Below are positions 39,561 to 52,100 of a DNA stretch of 64,000 nt, one piece after another; within the stretch, counting starts at the first letter, position 1; the number at the start of each line of letters is the position of its first letter. The notes under the pieces were generated by a model, which was given only the letters and a program-made list of their open reading frames with translations, did no database searches and had not been told where the DNA came from. A program made the position numbers and the translations under genes. Source of the DNA: Taeniopygia guttata (lineage: Eukaryota; Chordata; Aves; Passeriformes; Estrildidae); the NCBI RefSeq assembly GCF_048771995.1, contig NC_133026.1, positions 60,885,001 through 60,949,000 of the forward strand. The letters are read 5' to 3'.

Positions 39561-39840
39561 AAGACACTGAGTTACTTGGTTCTCTTATAACATCCTGCAC
39601 TCTGCACAGCTGGAGCATGTTTCCATTTTTGTTATTCAAATCAGCTACCACACCATCCCAATTGACAAAGCTGAGAAACTTTAACACACTGATGTCTTAT
39701 TTTCACTAGGTTTCAAATAGGCCTCCAAACGCTGTTATTCTGCATGTCATCCTGGGCATTTACAAACATACCTTTCACAACACACAAGAAATAAGGAGTC
39801 TGACCAGAGGCAATGGCCTAGAACAGCACCTTCCAAATAT

Positions 39841-39931
39841 CCCTTTTGCCCATGTTCAAGAGTGAACAAGCAACGTGAAAAAAATGAACTCTCCACACAT
39901 CCCTCTTACCCATGTACAAGAATGAACAAGC
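39841..39931. repeat. 60-bp spaced duplication
   Basis: Two related 31-bp segments with CCCATGTTCAAGAGTGAACAAGC and CCCATGTACAAGAATGAACAAGC cores begin at 39841 and 39901. A diverged local tandem duplication between MENT and the next gene. No function apparent. Confidence 0.7.
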
Positions 39932-40735
39932 CATGCTGTACTGGCAGCATCAGTTCCCTCTGACAGCTTGGGAGGGCAGCAGTTGTGCTATTCTTGTGGC
40001 CATAAGGAAAAGCATAAAGTTTTGCAGCCATTGTGGTAGTCCAACTATGTGTCAGAGAACATTACGTAAGAAAACAGGCTCTGAATGCAGGAGGGAGGTA
40101 CAGTAAAAACATTTACTTTCAACAAAATTACACCACCTATAAATACAACTCACTCCACCTCTCCAGAAAGTATTCTATTTGGAACTACATCTCCCTTCAA
40201 CAAACTATATCCTCACCTTTTTCCCTGTACAAAGTACTGCTTCTAAAATCAATGACCTCCCTTGCCTGTAAGCCACAGCTCAGGATTTAGTTGTCTGTCC
40301 CTCAGGGCCTACCCCGGTGAAGCCCAGATGTGTGCTATTGACTCAGCTTTACTGAGAAATTCATTCTTTAGGTGTGGAAGAACACGTAAGTGAAGGTTGT
40401 GAAAAACAAGAAGAGTGAAAACAGAACCTCTGAGGCTCTCAGAGGAACTACAGCACAGTGACTGTCTTGACGAGAGATGCAAAAGGTCAAACAAGCTGGG
40501 TTGGCTACCAAGACACTCCCAGGCTCAGCTTTCCTTGAAGAGTACACATTCCAGTGTATGACTTAGAATACAAATGAAAAGTGTGAAAGAGAAGAAAAAG
40601 AACCCATCCAGGGCTGCAGAGGTCATCTACTGCAAGCAACACTGGTGCTGCTTCATTTGTGCTTCCCTGCATTATTGTCATGGTAACCAGCATCTGGGTC
40701 TCAGGTCAGGCTAACCCTTCCAGAAACAGAGAATT

Positions 40736-42050
40736 GTCAGGGTAGAAGTGGCTATTTGAGATCATCTGGTCCCACCCACTATGCAAACAAGCTAAACTGA
40801 TGCTGGTTGCTAAGGGCAGTATCCAGTTGGAATTTGAATGCCTGTCTCCACTAAGGGAGGATATATAGGCTCTCTTGGAAACCCATGCCAGTGTTTGACC
40901 TTCCTCATAAGTGACCATCTTCATCCTCTCTTATGTTCAGATGAATTTCATGTTATCAGTCTGTGCCCATTGTCTCTTGTCATCTGTCATGGTTTGACAC
41001 TGGCCAAACACCAGGCACCCACAAAAGTCGCTTACCTTCCCCTACCACAGCTGGGCAGAGGAGAGGTAAAAAAAATTAACAAAGGGTTCTTGAATTGAGA
41101 TAAGGACCGAGAAAAAACACTCCAAGGGCAAAACAGGCTTGGCTTAGAGGTACAAAGTGAATTTATTACAAACTAAATCAGAGGAGGATAATAGGAAATA
41201 CAATAAGCCCTTAAACACCTTTTCTTCCCCCAACCCTCCCTCCTTCCCATCAGCAGTGCAGGGAGACAGGGCATGGGAGTTTCAGTCAGTTCATCACCTG
41301 GGGTTTTCTTCTACTGCACAGGGAAAGGAGTCCTTCACCTGTGAGACCATGGGGTCCCTCCCACGGGAGACAGTTCTCTGTGAACTTCTCCAGCATGGCT
41401 CCAACATAATGAGCAGCAGCCCTGCCAAAACTGCTGCAACGTGGGTCTCTCTCTTTCCATGGGGTGCAGTCCTCCAAGGACAGGTTGCTCCAGCTGGAAA
41501 TAGGGACCTCTTCTCTCTACCCGGTCTCCCACAGGATCACAGCCTCCTCCAGGCATCCACTCACTCCAGCACGAGCACCTCCCCCATGGGCTGAGGGTGG
41601 ATCTCTGCATCCCCTGTGGATTCCCACGGGCTGCAGGAGCACAGCTGCCTCACCATGGTCTCACCATGGCCTGCAGGGGAACCTTGGCTCTGGTGCCTGG
41701 AGCACCTCCTGCCCCTCCTTCTGCACTGACCTTGGTGTCTCCATGTTGTTTCCCTCACATGTTCTCACCTCCTCCTCTTCTCTGGTTAGAAAAAAACTGT
41801 GTGCACTTTGTTTTGATTTTCTTCTTAAATATGTTATCACAGAGGTGTTACTAACATCTCTCAGCTTTGGCCAGCAGCATGTCCATCTTCAGAGCCATCA
41901 GAGAATGGTTCTGCTGGACATGGTGGAAGCTTCTGGCAGCTTTTCACAGGAACCATCTCTGTGGGCCCTTGCTACCAAAAAACAGGCCATGCAAAACTCA
42001 TGGGAACCTCTGAGAAGAGCCTGGTTCCTTCTTTGTTACATCCTGTAAGG
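40736..42050 (-). repeat. CR1 LINE split by an LTR
   Basis: Sequence typical of antisense CR1 (GATCATCTGGTCCCACCC, then CTTATGTTCAGATG and TGTGCCCATTGTCTCTTGTC) runs from 40736 to about 40985. It resumes near 42000 with TGGGAACCTCTGAGAAGAGC, which is the next part of the CR1 consensus. The intervening kilobase is an LTR (separate entry). The right-hand end is approximate. Confidence 0.75.
40985..42000 (-). mobile_element. Solo LTR of an avian endogenous retrovirus
   Basis: About 1 kb that starts TGTCATGGTTTGACAC on the plus strand. It carries the repeated 'CTCCAGC...GGGGT' short blocks of a common avian LTR. On the minus strand, which I take as sense, it has a TATA-like ATATTTAAG and a later AATAAATTC. 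No internal retroviral region adjoins, so it is a solo LTR. It is inserted into an older CR1. It is diverged and broken, an old fossil. A second relative lies at 52914-53832. Confidence 0.75.
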
Positions 42051-44560
42051 CATTAGTCAAGTAACAGGTGAAACATGGCTGCATTTCCAAATAACTGTTT
42101 TCAAAAAGCCTTGTTCTGTTTCAAAGTTTTGCAACTTAAGGTCCATAAACTCCTCTTTGAAAAGTCACAGTAACTTTGAAGACTAAAGAATTAAGTACTT
42201 ACTGGAAACTGATAGAGCAAGCCTCAACACAAGGATGTTGTGAGCATGGACTGCTTGTCACTTAGTGATTCCACACTTGTCAAAATGCAGCATATATTCA
42301 TGCTTTTAGTTTATCCTACAATGAAACATGGGGGTTTTGTGTTCCAGTACCAATTTTAGATTCATAAAATAATCCCTGGCCCCTCTGTGGTAGATGGAAT
42401 TCATGAAAAGCAGAAATGGCAGACATAGGTTACATTAACAAAACCAAGAAAATTTACATTGTTGGTGCACAGTTAGTATCCAAGACAAGGATATATAAAC
42501 CCCTACTGTTTTCTAGCTGCAATGCAAATGCATCCATATTTTAAAGGTTTTATTTTGTAAACAGAAGCAGGCACAAGAAACCCACTTTTGCAACAGATGT
42601 GATACTTGGTCTCATTTTCTTCCTAGGCAACATAGCTGAATAGGATTTTTTGCAGAGCAAAAATCCATAATTAGAGTTAGTTTAACACTGATTTTAAATT
42701 CTGCTGCTTATTACTAGCAATAACTGCAAGAGACCTCATCTTCAACAAATACCCGAAAGGCCTACTCAGAGTGGACCATTAACAAGGTACAGATACATTA
42801 TTATGGTAATCAGTCAGGCAGAAAGATACAAACTCCCTGCTGAGCCAGGTAGAAATGAAAGATGGCTTCAAAAAAGACCAAATTTCTTCTTCAGTATGCC
42901 AGAGGAAAATGACTGTTTTTTTTCAAAAAAACTTTTTTAATGACCATCTGTCAAAGGTCAATCCACTTGAAGTCAATAGGTTGGGCATTGTGATGCAGTG
43001 CAACCTTTTTTTTTTACCGTTCTGTCTGCATCAGTTCACTATTTGCTCTCACTGTTTACATCTGGCACTGCAAAACCAAGAGCACTTCTTTGGCTAATGT
43101 GTTCTCTTGTGTAACTCCAATGTCTCTTACTAAACAGGATCTTGCAGCAGCTAGTATATACCACAAAGAGTATACACAGTTTGGGAACCCTTTCTTCATT
43201 TTCCTGTATTTTTGGCCAATCTTTGTAGCTTGTAGTACCACTAACTGCTTGGGTTTGTTTTGGGGGGTTTTTTGTTTGTTTTTTTTTCCTATGAATTTAT
43301 CTAAAAAACAAACAACAGCATATTAAGAAGAAACATTTCATAAGCTCATAAGTAAATAAAACATTGCCTAATATATTTCTGAAGTAAGAAAATAAGATGA
43401 ACATGCAAGGCATAAAAACTACACTTAAAAACAAAAGGTATGAAGAAAGCAAGGCACACATATCTCTCTTGAAACCTTGCACGGCATATGCAGCAGTCAG
43501 ATTTTAAGTGTATAAAAGCACGAAAATATAATCTTTGTTCAAAAGATGAACTTCATACTGAAGATGAACTTCATACTTTTCTATGTAGGCTGACAGCAGG
43601 CAGGTAATTTGTTTACTCTGCATGTGCCATACTGTTGGGCAGGGGCCATTCTTTACTAAGGTTCAATGTAGCAGAAAAGACAGATCATGATCACAAATGG
43701 AATTTATCAATACAATTTAATTATAGTTACACAGTTTGAGATCAGAATTACACAAGTTTAAAGTAAAACATTTGTGTACATCTTACATTACCTTTGCTGA
43801 TACCCAGTTTTACACATTCTCCTGTTTTTGCTCCCTGCCTTTATATGACAGTTTCAGTAAAAGAAATCATTACCAGCAGATTTTCCAAGTAGCTTTTCAG
43901 CTTTTGGTGGACAATTCAAACTCCCTAAGTCCATCATAGAGGGATAGCAAGCTCAGTACAATGTAGGTACCTATAGCACCTTCACTGACTTTCCTAGGAC
44001 CAGAAGTCTTTTAAAACAGCATCTACCAGTTCAAATGAGCCCAGCATTCACTCTTATTTCACCACTTATTTTAGGTGACTGTGTAAATATCTTCTGAACT
44101 TCCTTTGTAATGTGTTTTCTTAAAAAAAAAAAAAAAAAAAAGGCAAAAATTCAAAATATCCTTGTACAAAATAAAGGCTTTATGTGACCTGAGGTCTACA
44201 AGTATTTAGATGTTTCCCCTCAAGTTTAACAAGAGGATCAATGAAATTAACAGGCTATTTCAAGATTCCCTTTTAACCATAACTTTGAGATCTGCTTCTA
44301 TTAATTTTCCCAGTTGGTAGAGTATAGAGAAAATGAAGATGTAAAATTATTTCACTGTATCTGTTGGTTGAATTATTTTCTGCAGTGTGGTTGAATTATT
44401 TTCTACAATTCCTACTTTTTTGTGGGCCAAATTCTAATGTTGTGACCTCACATTCAAGTGACCTTGAACTGAGGAGGTCTCTAAGTTCTGAAAGCAGGTG
44501 ATAGAGAGGAGAACTGGGAATAAATGAGGGAACGTGCACATTTAATACCAGAAGAGGATG
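42051..44560. other. Intergenic, MENT to SERPINB10-like
   Basis: AT-rich sequence with no exon or repeat family recognised. Minor items are an 18-bp tandem duplication at 43545-43577 and a 20-bp A tract near 44122. Confidence 0.5.
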
Positions 44561-44561
44561 T

Positions 44562-44583
44562 AGATAAGAAAAGGGAGGTGCAA
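44562..44583 (+). promoter_or_regulatory. SERPINB10-like GATA/purine-rich block
   Basis: AGATAAG (44562-44568) runs into GAAAAGGGAGGTGCAA (44568-44583), the counterpart of the MENT block at 31761-31786. It lies 117 bp from the leader exon donor. A GATA site beside a purine-rich element would fit expression in blood cells, as for human bomapin and chicken MENT. The motif assignment is inference; the similarity between the two loci is visible. Confidence 0.5.
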
Positions 44584-44614
44584 ATATTTCTACATTTCCA
44601 AAAATACTCATTGC

Positions 44615-44679
44615 TCCACAGACCGCCACAGACCCTGACTGAAGACAGATCTTTACTCTTTTCTCTCTCGGGATTTCAG
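44615..44679 (+). other. SERPINB10-like leader exon
   Basis: Predicted 5'UTR exon ending at a GTAATT donor (44680). It contains CAGACCCTGACTGAAGACA (44629-44647), matching the MENT leader, and a following pyrimidine-rich TTCTCTCTC shared by both. The 5' end is uncertain. A 1.5-kb intron separates it from the coding start. Confidence 0.6.
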
Positions 44680-46149
44680 GTAATTGGATATTTATATCAA
44701 AACAACTAGCTTTCCTTTGAAAGTCTTAAAAATTCACCTAAATTCTTTGGAACTGAGTGGTTAAATGATGGCAAGAAAGTCATTCAGGGGAAGGGTGTGT
44801 TTATCTTTTACAATGAAGTGTAACCCTTAAGAAAATCTTGTGCTGAGGCACAGTGGACAGAATGCAAACCATGGTTGGGCAAAACCTACAGAGACTGGGA
44901 GGGCAGAAAGTTTCCTGACCTGTAGGAAGGCTGCCTTAATCACCAGGGAGTATCAGCATCTCCAGGAACAGGAGTAGGATATGTGATTTGAAGGACCTAA
45001 AAATGCTTAGGTGTGAGCTAGGCTGCATGGCATTCACCTCTGAAGCACTCCTGGTAATGCTTCAAAGCTGTTGCAGAGCTCTAGGAAGCTTTAAAAACAG
45101 AACTTGAGGACCTCAGAGGCTCCACTTTGACACTTCATGGGAGCAGCCTGCTTTGAGGACTGCAGTTTTTTATTTAGCCACACACATTTAAATGCCCAGT
45201 TGCTGCTGTTGATCTAATGTTTACATTTCCCTTGATGCCATCTGACACTGACTTTACCAAATGTTTTATTAGCCTTTATTCTGATGAAGACAATGGAAAT
45301 GTTGGAGCTTGTCCTAATATTTATCAAGGTATTACATAGACCAAAAAATGGTTTGTTCTGGTTCCATGTATTAATTTAATCCTGGGGTTGTGGTTATTTG
45401 TTTTCTTTGGTTTTGTCCTGTAAAAACATACTTAGGAAACAAAACAGAACACCAATGGAAAATATGCAGGATAAACCAGCAGGAAACCAGTGAAAATTTG
45501 TTGTTGGTTAAAAGAGGAACTAATTGGGGTTGTATGTAAGATAAAAGAATTTTCTTGGAAAACAGAAATTAGCAAATCCAGCTACAGCTTCCAAATATGG
45601 GTTTACCTATACCAAGAATGTGTAATAATCTGTATTTCTCTAGTAGTCTTCAGGATATATCTGTAGTGAATCACCCAAATTCAGCTTTTTTTTCAGCAGA
45701 AAATAACAGTAGAGGAAGTTTAAACAAATAGAAAAAAAGCCCAAGTAGCAAGGTGAGAAATGATTTGGTTTCAGTCTCTCAGAATTAAATAATAACTCTA
45801 TGAAAATAAGGAAAAGAGTAAATACATTTTTGAAACAAGTCTAAACTCTGAAAACATTTCTAGCTAAAATTGTACTCAACTGATGAAAAACAAGGAAACC
45901 TGACAAGGACACTGAAAGTGATGAGGAAGGAAAAAATAATGCAGGTCTTAGAAAGAAACCTACTAGCTGACTGTACTTGGTCTCTGTGCTGTATTTTACC
46001 CAGAGTAAAATGCTTTTTTTACTCAGAGGTATCTTCAGACTGTTTTTGAGAGGTGCAGGCAATCTCCCACTGGCAGCTTTGTATTTTTTAAAAGAAGCAA
46101 AGGGGCAGTCACCATCTCTCTCTGACACTCATTTTTCACAGGTGTACCA

Positions 46150-49100
46150 ATGGAATCTCTCTCAGTGTCAACCAACAGCTTCACTCTGGACCTTTACAAA
46201 AAGCTGAATGAAACTTCCAAAGGCCAAAACATTTTCTTTTCTCCTTGGAGTATTGCAACTGCTCTTGCCATGGTCCACCTGGGTGCAAAAGGTGACACTG
46301 CAAGCCAGATGGCTGAGGTAAGTTCTGAAATTGGCAATGTCCCACCTTTAGAGGGTTTCTACACACATTGCACTGTTATTCTACCTATGGAGAACAGCAA
46401 GGAACAACATGGGAGGACAGTGATCTGCAATACTGACAGCATGAGTAGGGCTCTTTTATGTACCAACACTATGGCAGGTCACTTCCACTTTATTTCCAAG
46501 ATCTCTGCTCTCCGCCAACCCTACATTTAGCTTTCACTTACAGTTCACGGAGCATTGCAAGTGGTCTATCAGTGAGAAGTTATTGACATTAGAGGCTACT
46601 CTTGGTCTTGCTTGGAGCTCTCCATTCCATTTTAACTGCCCTCTGAACTGAAGAATTAACCTAATATAATGCCCAAAAAGTAATAAGACACACCTTTATT
46701 TAAAAAATTAATATGGCACTATGACATGCTAGAGGAAGGAAATCTGAAGATAATCTCTTGAGCAAGATATCACTGCTTCTAGACCTCAGCTAGTTCTGGC
46801 AGCTGTATATCTGCTTTCTCATACTACATACAGAAGTTAGCAAGCTCTCCTGAACATATGTTTGGCTGCACAGGAGAGGCATAAATCTCAGTTTGTGACA
46901 TAGTTAGCCCATAAAAATTCTTCCTCGAATAATGGAGATATGTGAATATTGAAAACATCATGAGTTGTAACAGACCCATAAGGATCATTGAGGCGAGCTC
47001 CTAGCCCTGCACAGGACACAAGAGTAACACCATGTGCCTGAGAGTATTGTCCAAACACTTCTTGATCTCTGGCAGGTTTGGTGCTGAAGCGACCTCCCTG
47101 GGGAGCCTGTTCCAGTCACAATATTGATCTATTATTAAGCAGTCCATGTGGCCAAAATCTATATAGCAATGATACAGTTACAGAGATTTAATCAATATCC
47201 TCAATAACATATAACATAATTGTCCTCAATAACTTCAGCAGACTATCACTGGGCATGGCTGGTGGATTACCATACAAAACTAAGATATTTATAACTCCTG
47301 GGAATAACAATCTCAAACAAACAAGCTGTCTTTATGAACATTTATCATCATCATCACAGGTTCTTCATTTTAACCAGACTGCAAGAGAAGAAGGTTCATC
47401 TGAGACAAGAAGGCCTTCTCCAGCAAGACCAAAGAAAAGAAAGATGGTATTTATTACAACAAAAGACCCTGAGATAAAAATCTCTAAGAATGGGATAGTC
47501 CAGTGCAACCACTGCTTTAGGCTTTTAACATCTGCTTGTTTTCAGTCTATTATCTACTGTCTTGGTTCAGTAAGAACTATATAAAGTGAAAGAACAGGTA
47601 ATATGACTTTAAAACTCATTAATTCAGTCTTTCAAAAGCAGAACTGAGACACTAACAGCCTTTTGATTGGCCATAGTACTGTCTCACTGGTTTTAGATGT
47701 GCTGTGGAAATATCAAAAAATCATCGGTCCTAATGTGCTTTGGAAAATTCCATTTCTTATCACCCTCAGGTTGGTTGGGGTATATGTTCTGTAGTGATAC
47801 ACAACTACTGCATTCGCACCTGACTCCAGCCCTACCCAATTAAGTCCCTTCCTCCTTTTGTATGCACAGACACATCAGGCAGACAAAATCCCCCTTAAAA
47901 GTAATGTGTGTTGACTCACCCTTGCTCATCAGCTCCCCAGAGACGTGCCAGCAGGAGAAACGGCCCAGATATTTTTCAACAAATTAACTCCCTAATCATT
48001 GAAAAGTATTATACTCAAACAAAACATGTTCTTTTTTCAGCACAGAAACGAAAAGACAACTGAAAGAAATTAAATTAGACTAACTTCAAATAAGAAGGGC
48101 AAGGGGATTATGTAATTCTGTCCCTTGATGGTGTGAGATGGTTTTTCAAGATGATCACTGCACTCGCATTCATTTTAGCAACTCACTGACTTCATAAATT
48201 GTAACGAAGTCTGTTTAATCTTTCCCTTCAGATATTTCCCCCTATTGCCTCTTTGTTCTGTTCCCATCCCAAAAAAAAACCCAAACAAAACAGCCTCTGC
48301 TATCCCATGTCCTCTGGCTACCAGATTCTTTCCTAGGTGTCCTTCTTGGTAGTCCACATCTCAGCATGAGCAAGGAAAGATCATAGCAAGGAATGACAGA
48401 CGAGTCACCCTGAGTCAGTGGCAGAGACTCTCAGTGTCTCATGTGCAGGGCACAGTCCATGACATGGGGGCGAACACTGCATCCTAGCAGCTGGTAGGGA
48501 GCAGCTGACACGTAGCAGCTCATTCCTCCATTTGCAAATCAACAGCTGGAAACAGCTGGCAAGCAACCTCATCCTCCCTAAAACCATCAACACTGACATC
48601 CAGAACAAGCCCTCTCCCAAATCCAAACAGCAACAGAAAACACCCATGTGAAGCAGGAAAATTTGAATAGTTGGTAAGTCTGTGCCCTGGCATTCGTTTC
48701 TGTGAGGGTAGAACACTTCTCAAAAGCTGCCAGGCTGCATTAATGGATCCTTGTGAAACTGAAAACCAGCCCTGAAAATGACAAAAACGAGGAAACTCAG
48801 CTTCCTTGGTGCACCATCAGATGATGACCCCAAATGCCCACAAAGCACTGCAGAAATAAATCATTGCCCTACAGGTAGTATCCCACTTATCTAGTTATAC
48901 GCAGTGCTGCAAACATGCAACATTCTCAAAAATGTTTCATTCCCTGAAACTCCTTTTTAATTAAGACAACATGAACATTTTAAATAAAGCAGGTGCATCG
49001 GACCAAAAAAAAAAAAAAATCCTATTAATTGGTGTCTTTTTCCAAGGATCCTGAGCATGAGGGAGCAGAAAACATCCACTCTGGCTTCAAAAAGCTCCTG

Positions 49101-52100
49101 TGTGACATCAACAAACGCAGAAGCACTTACTTGCTGAAAAGTGCCAACCGACTGTATGAGGAAAAGACCTACCCATTACTGCCTGTGAGTTGAACATCTT
49201 TACGTGGGAATATGCTGACATTAAGAGAGATTATCAATAGAGACAATAAAAAAATTTGAAAGGATAGCACTGGGGTTTAAGTGAGAACACAAGGACAACC
49301 ATAGAGAGCTAGCCTTGGAGAGGCAAGAGGGCCATCTGTTTTTAGCAGTGGCCAATAGTTTGGCAAGTGCATGAGAAAACTGTGTAGTGATTCTCCTCTA
49401 GAATCTGCTGTGGCCACCAACTGATCTGCAGCTCAGGGACTCGTTGAACCAGAGGGCATGTCTACTTAAGTGACCATGATGAGCTGTTGTTCCAGGACTT
49501 TGCACAGTTGTCTTTTGAATCTACGTCAGCCCTCATCACCAGGATTTCCACAGCTGAGCTATTCACTGCAGGAAGCACCTCTGCTTTCTGAGCTTGCTGC
49601 CTGTTGGCACTGGTGTTGGTTCATCTCTGTTCTGAAGGACATTGCTCCACATCTCTGGCCACCCTCATCCCCTGTGTCTATATTTTTTATACCTGTAGCA
49701 TTTCTGAGACCGGGGAGGCCACAGAAGCATTGCAAACTCAGACACTGGACATACTATAGCATTATAAAATGCCATTATGGAAATTTCTCTTTTGTTGCCT
49801 ACTCTTTTCTTCATAGTTCCCAAATTTTCATTTGCATTTTTTGCCATGATTAGGCAGGTTTTTTTTCCTGCACCTGTCCATTACAGCTTCAATACCTCAT
49901 TCTTAAACTGCAACAATCACTTTCTATATCTTACACTTGACTGGATCACTGATAAATATGTTAATATATATTTTTTAATGTAAACATCTAGACTTTGATT
50001 TTATAGAAAAAAACTGTAGCACAGATGCCAGTATACATATCCCTGTGGTACTCCAGCAGAAATAACCCTTCATTGTGAATGTTTTTTCCTCCTATTCTTG
50101 GTTTCTAGTCTTTTAAATGAGAGGTATCTCAGTAGTCCCATGGATGCTCAGCCTTTGGTGACAAGTCCTACAAAATGCATTTTGGTAATCCAAAAAGACT
50201 GTAATGGCTCAGTACTTTTACCCATATGCTACCTAACACCTTCAGGAAACTCCAACAGATTTGTGATTTTTGATTTCCTATTACAAAATGTTGTTGACAC
50301 TTCTCCAATAAGTCACATTAACCCATACACTCACTATACCCATTCTATTCATTTGCCCCACACCAACTAATGAGTTTGTAATTACCTGTATCTCTGAAAT
50401 CTTTTCAGAACTGATGTTGTATGAATCATCTTCCAAGTCCTTGGAAGGGGGTTTTATGTGATTACTGTTCTTTGATTTTGAAGTTTGTTTGGTTTCCTGA
50501 CTAATCAGCAATTTGTCCTTCTGGATGTGTATTACTCATTTTCTCCATAATCTCATGTACATTTGCTTTACAGAGAATCGAGGGAATTTCCTGTTGGGAA
50601 TCTCCATGAATGATTTCACAGCAGACAGCAATAGAAATGTTAATTCTGCTTTTCTGCCATGACTTTATTCTACCAGAACAGTCCTTTTATTGTCCTCACA
50701 AATTTTTGCAGGTTCCTCACCTCTGAAGCAAACTAAAAGACTTTGTTCAACTTTATAAGAGATTATTCTTCCATCTTGTACTGAACACTACTTCATAAAG
50801 CAGGAAAAAAAAGTATTTAAATTATATACAAATGTAATTTTGAGAATTTTTTTAAATTGTAAAGGATTTTCATAGATATTTCAAAACTAAAAATTTCCAC
50901 CTTTGATTTCAAACACAAAAATTTGAAGTATCAGTTTCCTTGAGACTGAAGTTTGATCTGTTCTTACTTAATATTTAGAATAGAATGTGTCAGGCCTTGT
51001 TATAAAGGTTACCGCATATAAACCAAGTTTTCTTAAATTATGTATTAGCAGATTGTATAATCTGTTGAACTGATTACTATTAATATTTTTATAACTCAAG
51101 TTTAACTAAATAAGCACATTCTTTAATCCTATCTTTCAGAGGTACTTACAACTCATTACAAGCTATTACAACGCAAAGCCACAAGCTGTAAACTTTAAGA
51201 GAGCTGCAGAACAAGTCAGAGCACAGATCAATGCATGGGTAGAAAATAAAACTGAGCGTAAGTATCACTCTGATGGCTTTTTTCTTGTCTAATTTTCAAA
51301 TATTTTGTATTTCCACATTTATTGCTCTCGCAGCCAAGAATCCATAAAAGGTGGAAACTCAGGGCAGAGAGGTAATGAGTAAAGTACAGCTAAATAGTCT
51401 GAAGAATGCCTCTCTCCAGCCTAACTGCTGCTCCTGACAAGGTGCTTCCCTGAATTCTTTATGCTGTAGCCTCCTCTGAATCATTGCTGTTCGAAGGCCT
51501 GCACAGGTAGATAGCTGTGGCTACACAATGATAAGTGAGGGTTTTACTTCTGCCTTCTCTAGCTGCTTGCAACCAACTTCACACAACATCCAAGCTGTTC
51601 CTCTTTACACACTTTCTAATGCCATTTAATACCAAAACACCAATAAATATAATTGAAAAAAAAAATACAATTCATAGAATGGTTTTAGGTTGGTAGAGAC
51701 CTTAAGGATCATCTAATTCCAACCCCCTTGCCATGGACAGGGACATCTTCCATTAGACCAGGTTGCTCAAAGCCCCAACCAACCTGGCTTTGAACACTTC
51801 CAGGGATGGGGCATCCACAACTTTTCTGGACAAAGGATACAGAGATACTTCAAAAGGTCATTTTTACCATATGTTCAACATAAATACATACAGTAAAAAA
51901 CACCTCCCAAATGCAAACATTTTTGAAAGAGAGGTAGGCACAGACAAGGAACAATTAAAAATGGCAAGTTGTGCAGTCAGACTGAAATAACAGTCTCTTT
52001 GTCTGATTTTGAAGGGAAAATACAGAGTCTGCTGCCTGCAGGATCTCTCCATTCTCGCACTGTGTTGGTCTTAGTAAATGCCATTTGTTTCAAAGGAAAG

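Noticed and set aside
41464-42048. 194-codon plus-strand open frame
   Set aside because: It lies within the LTR and the flanking CR1, on the strand opposite to both, with repeat-derived composition.
44122-44141. A tract as the tail of a retrocopy
   Set aside because: No gene-like sequence precedes it and no flanking duplication was seen.
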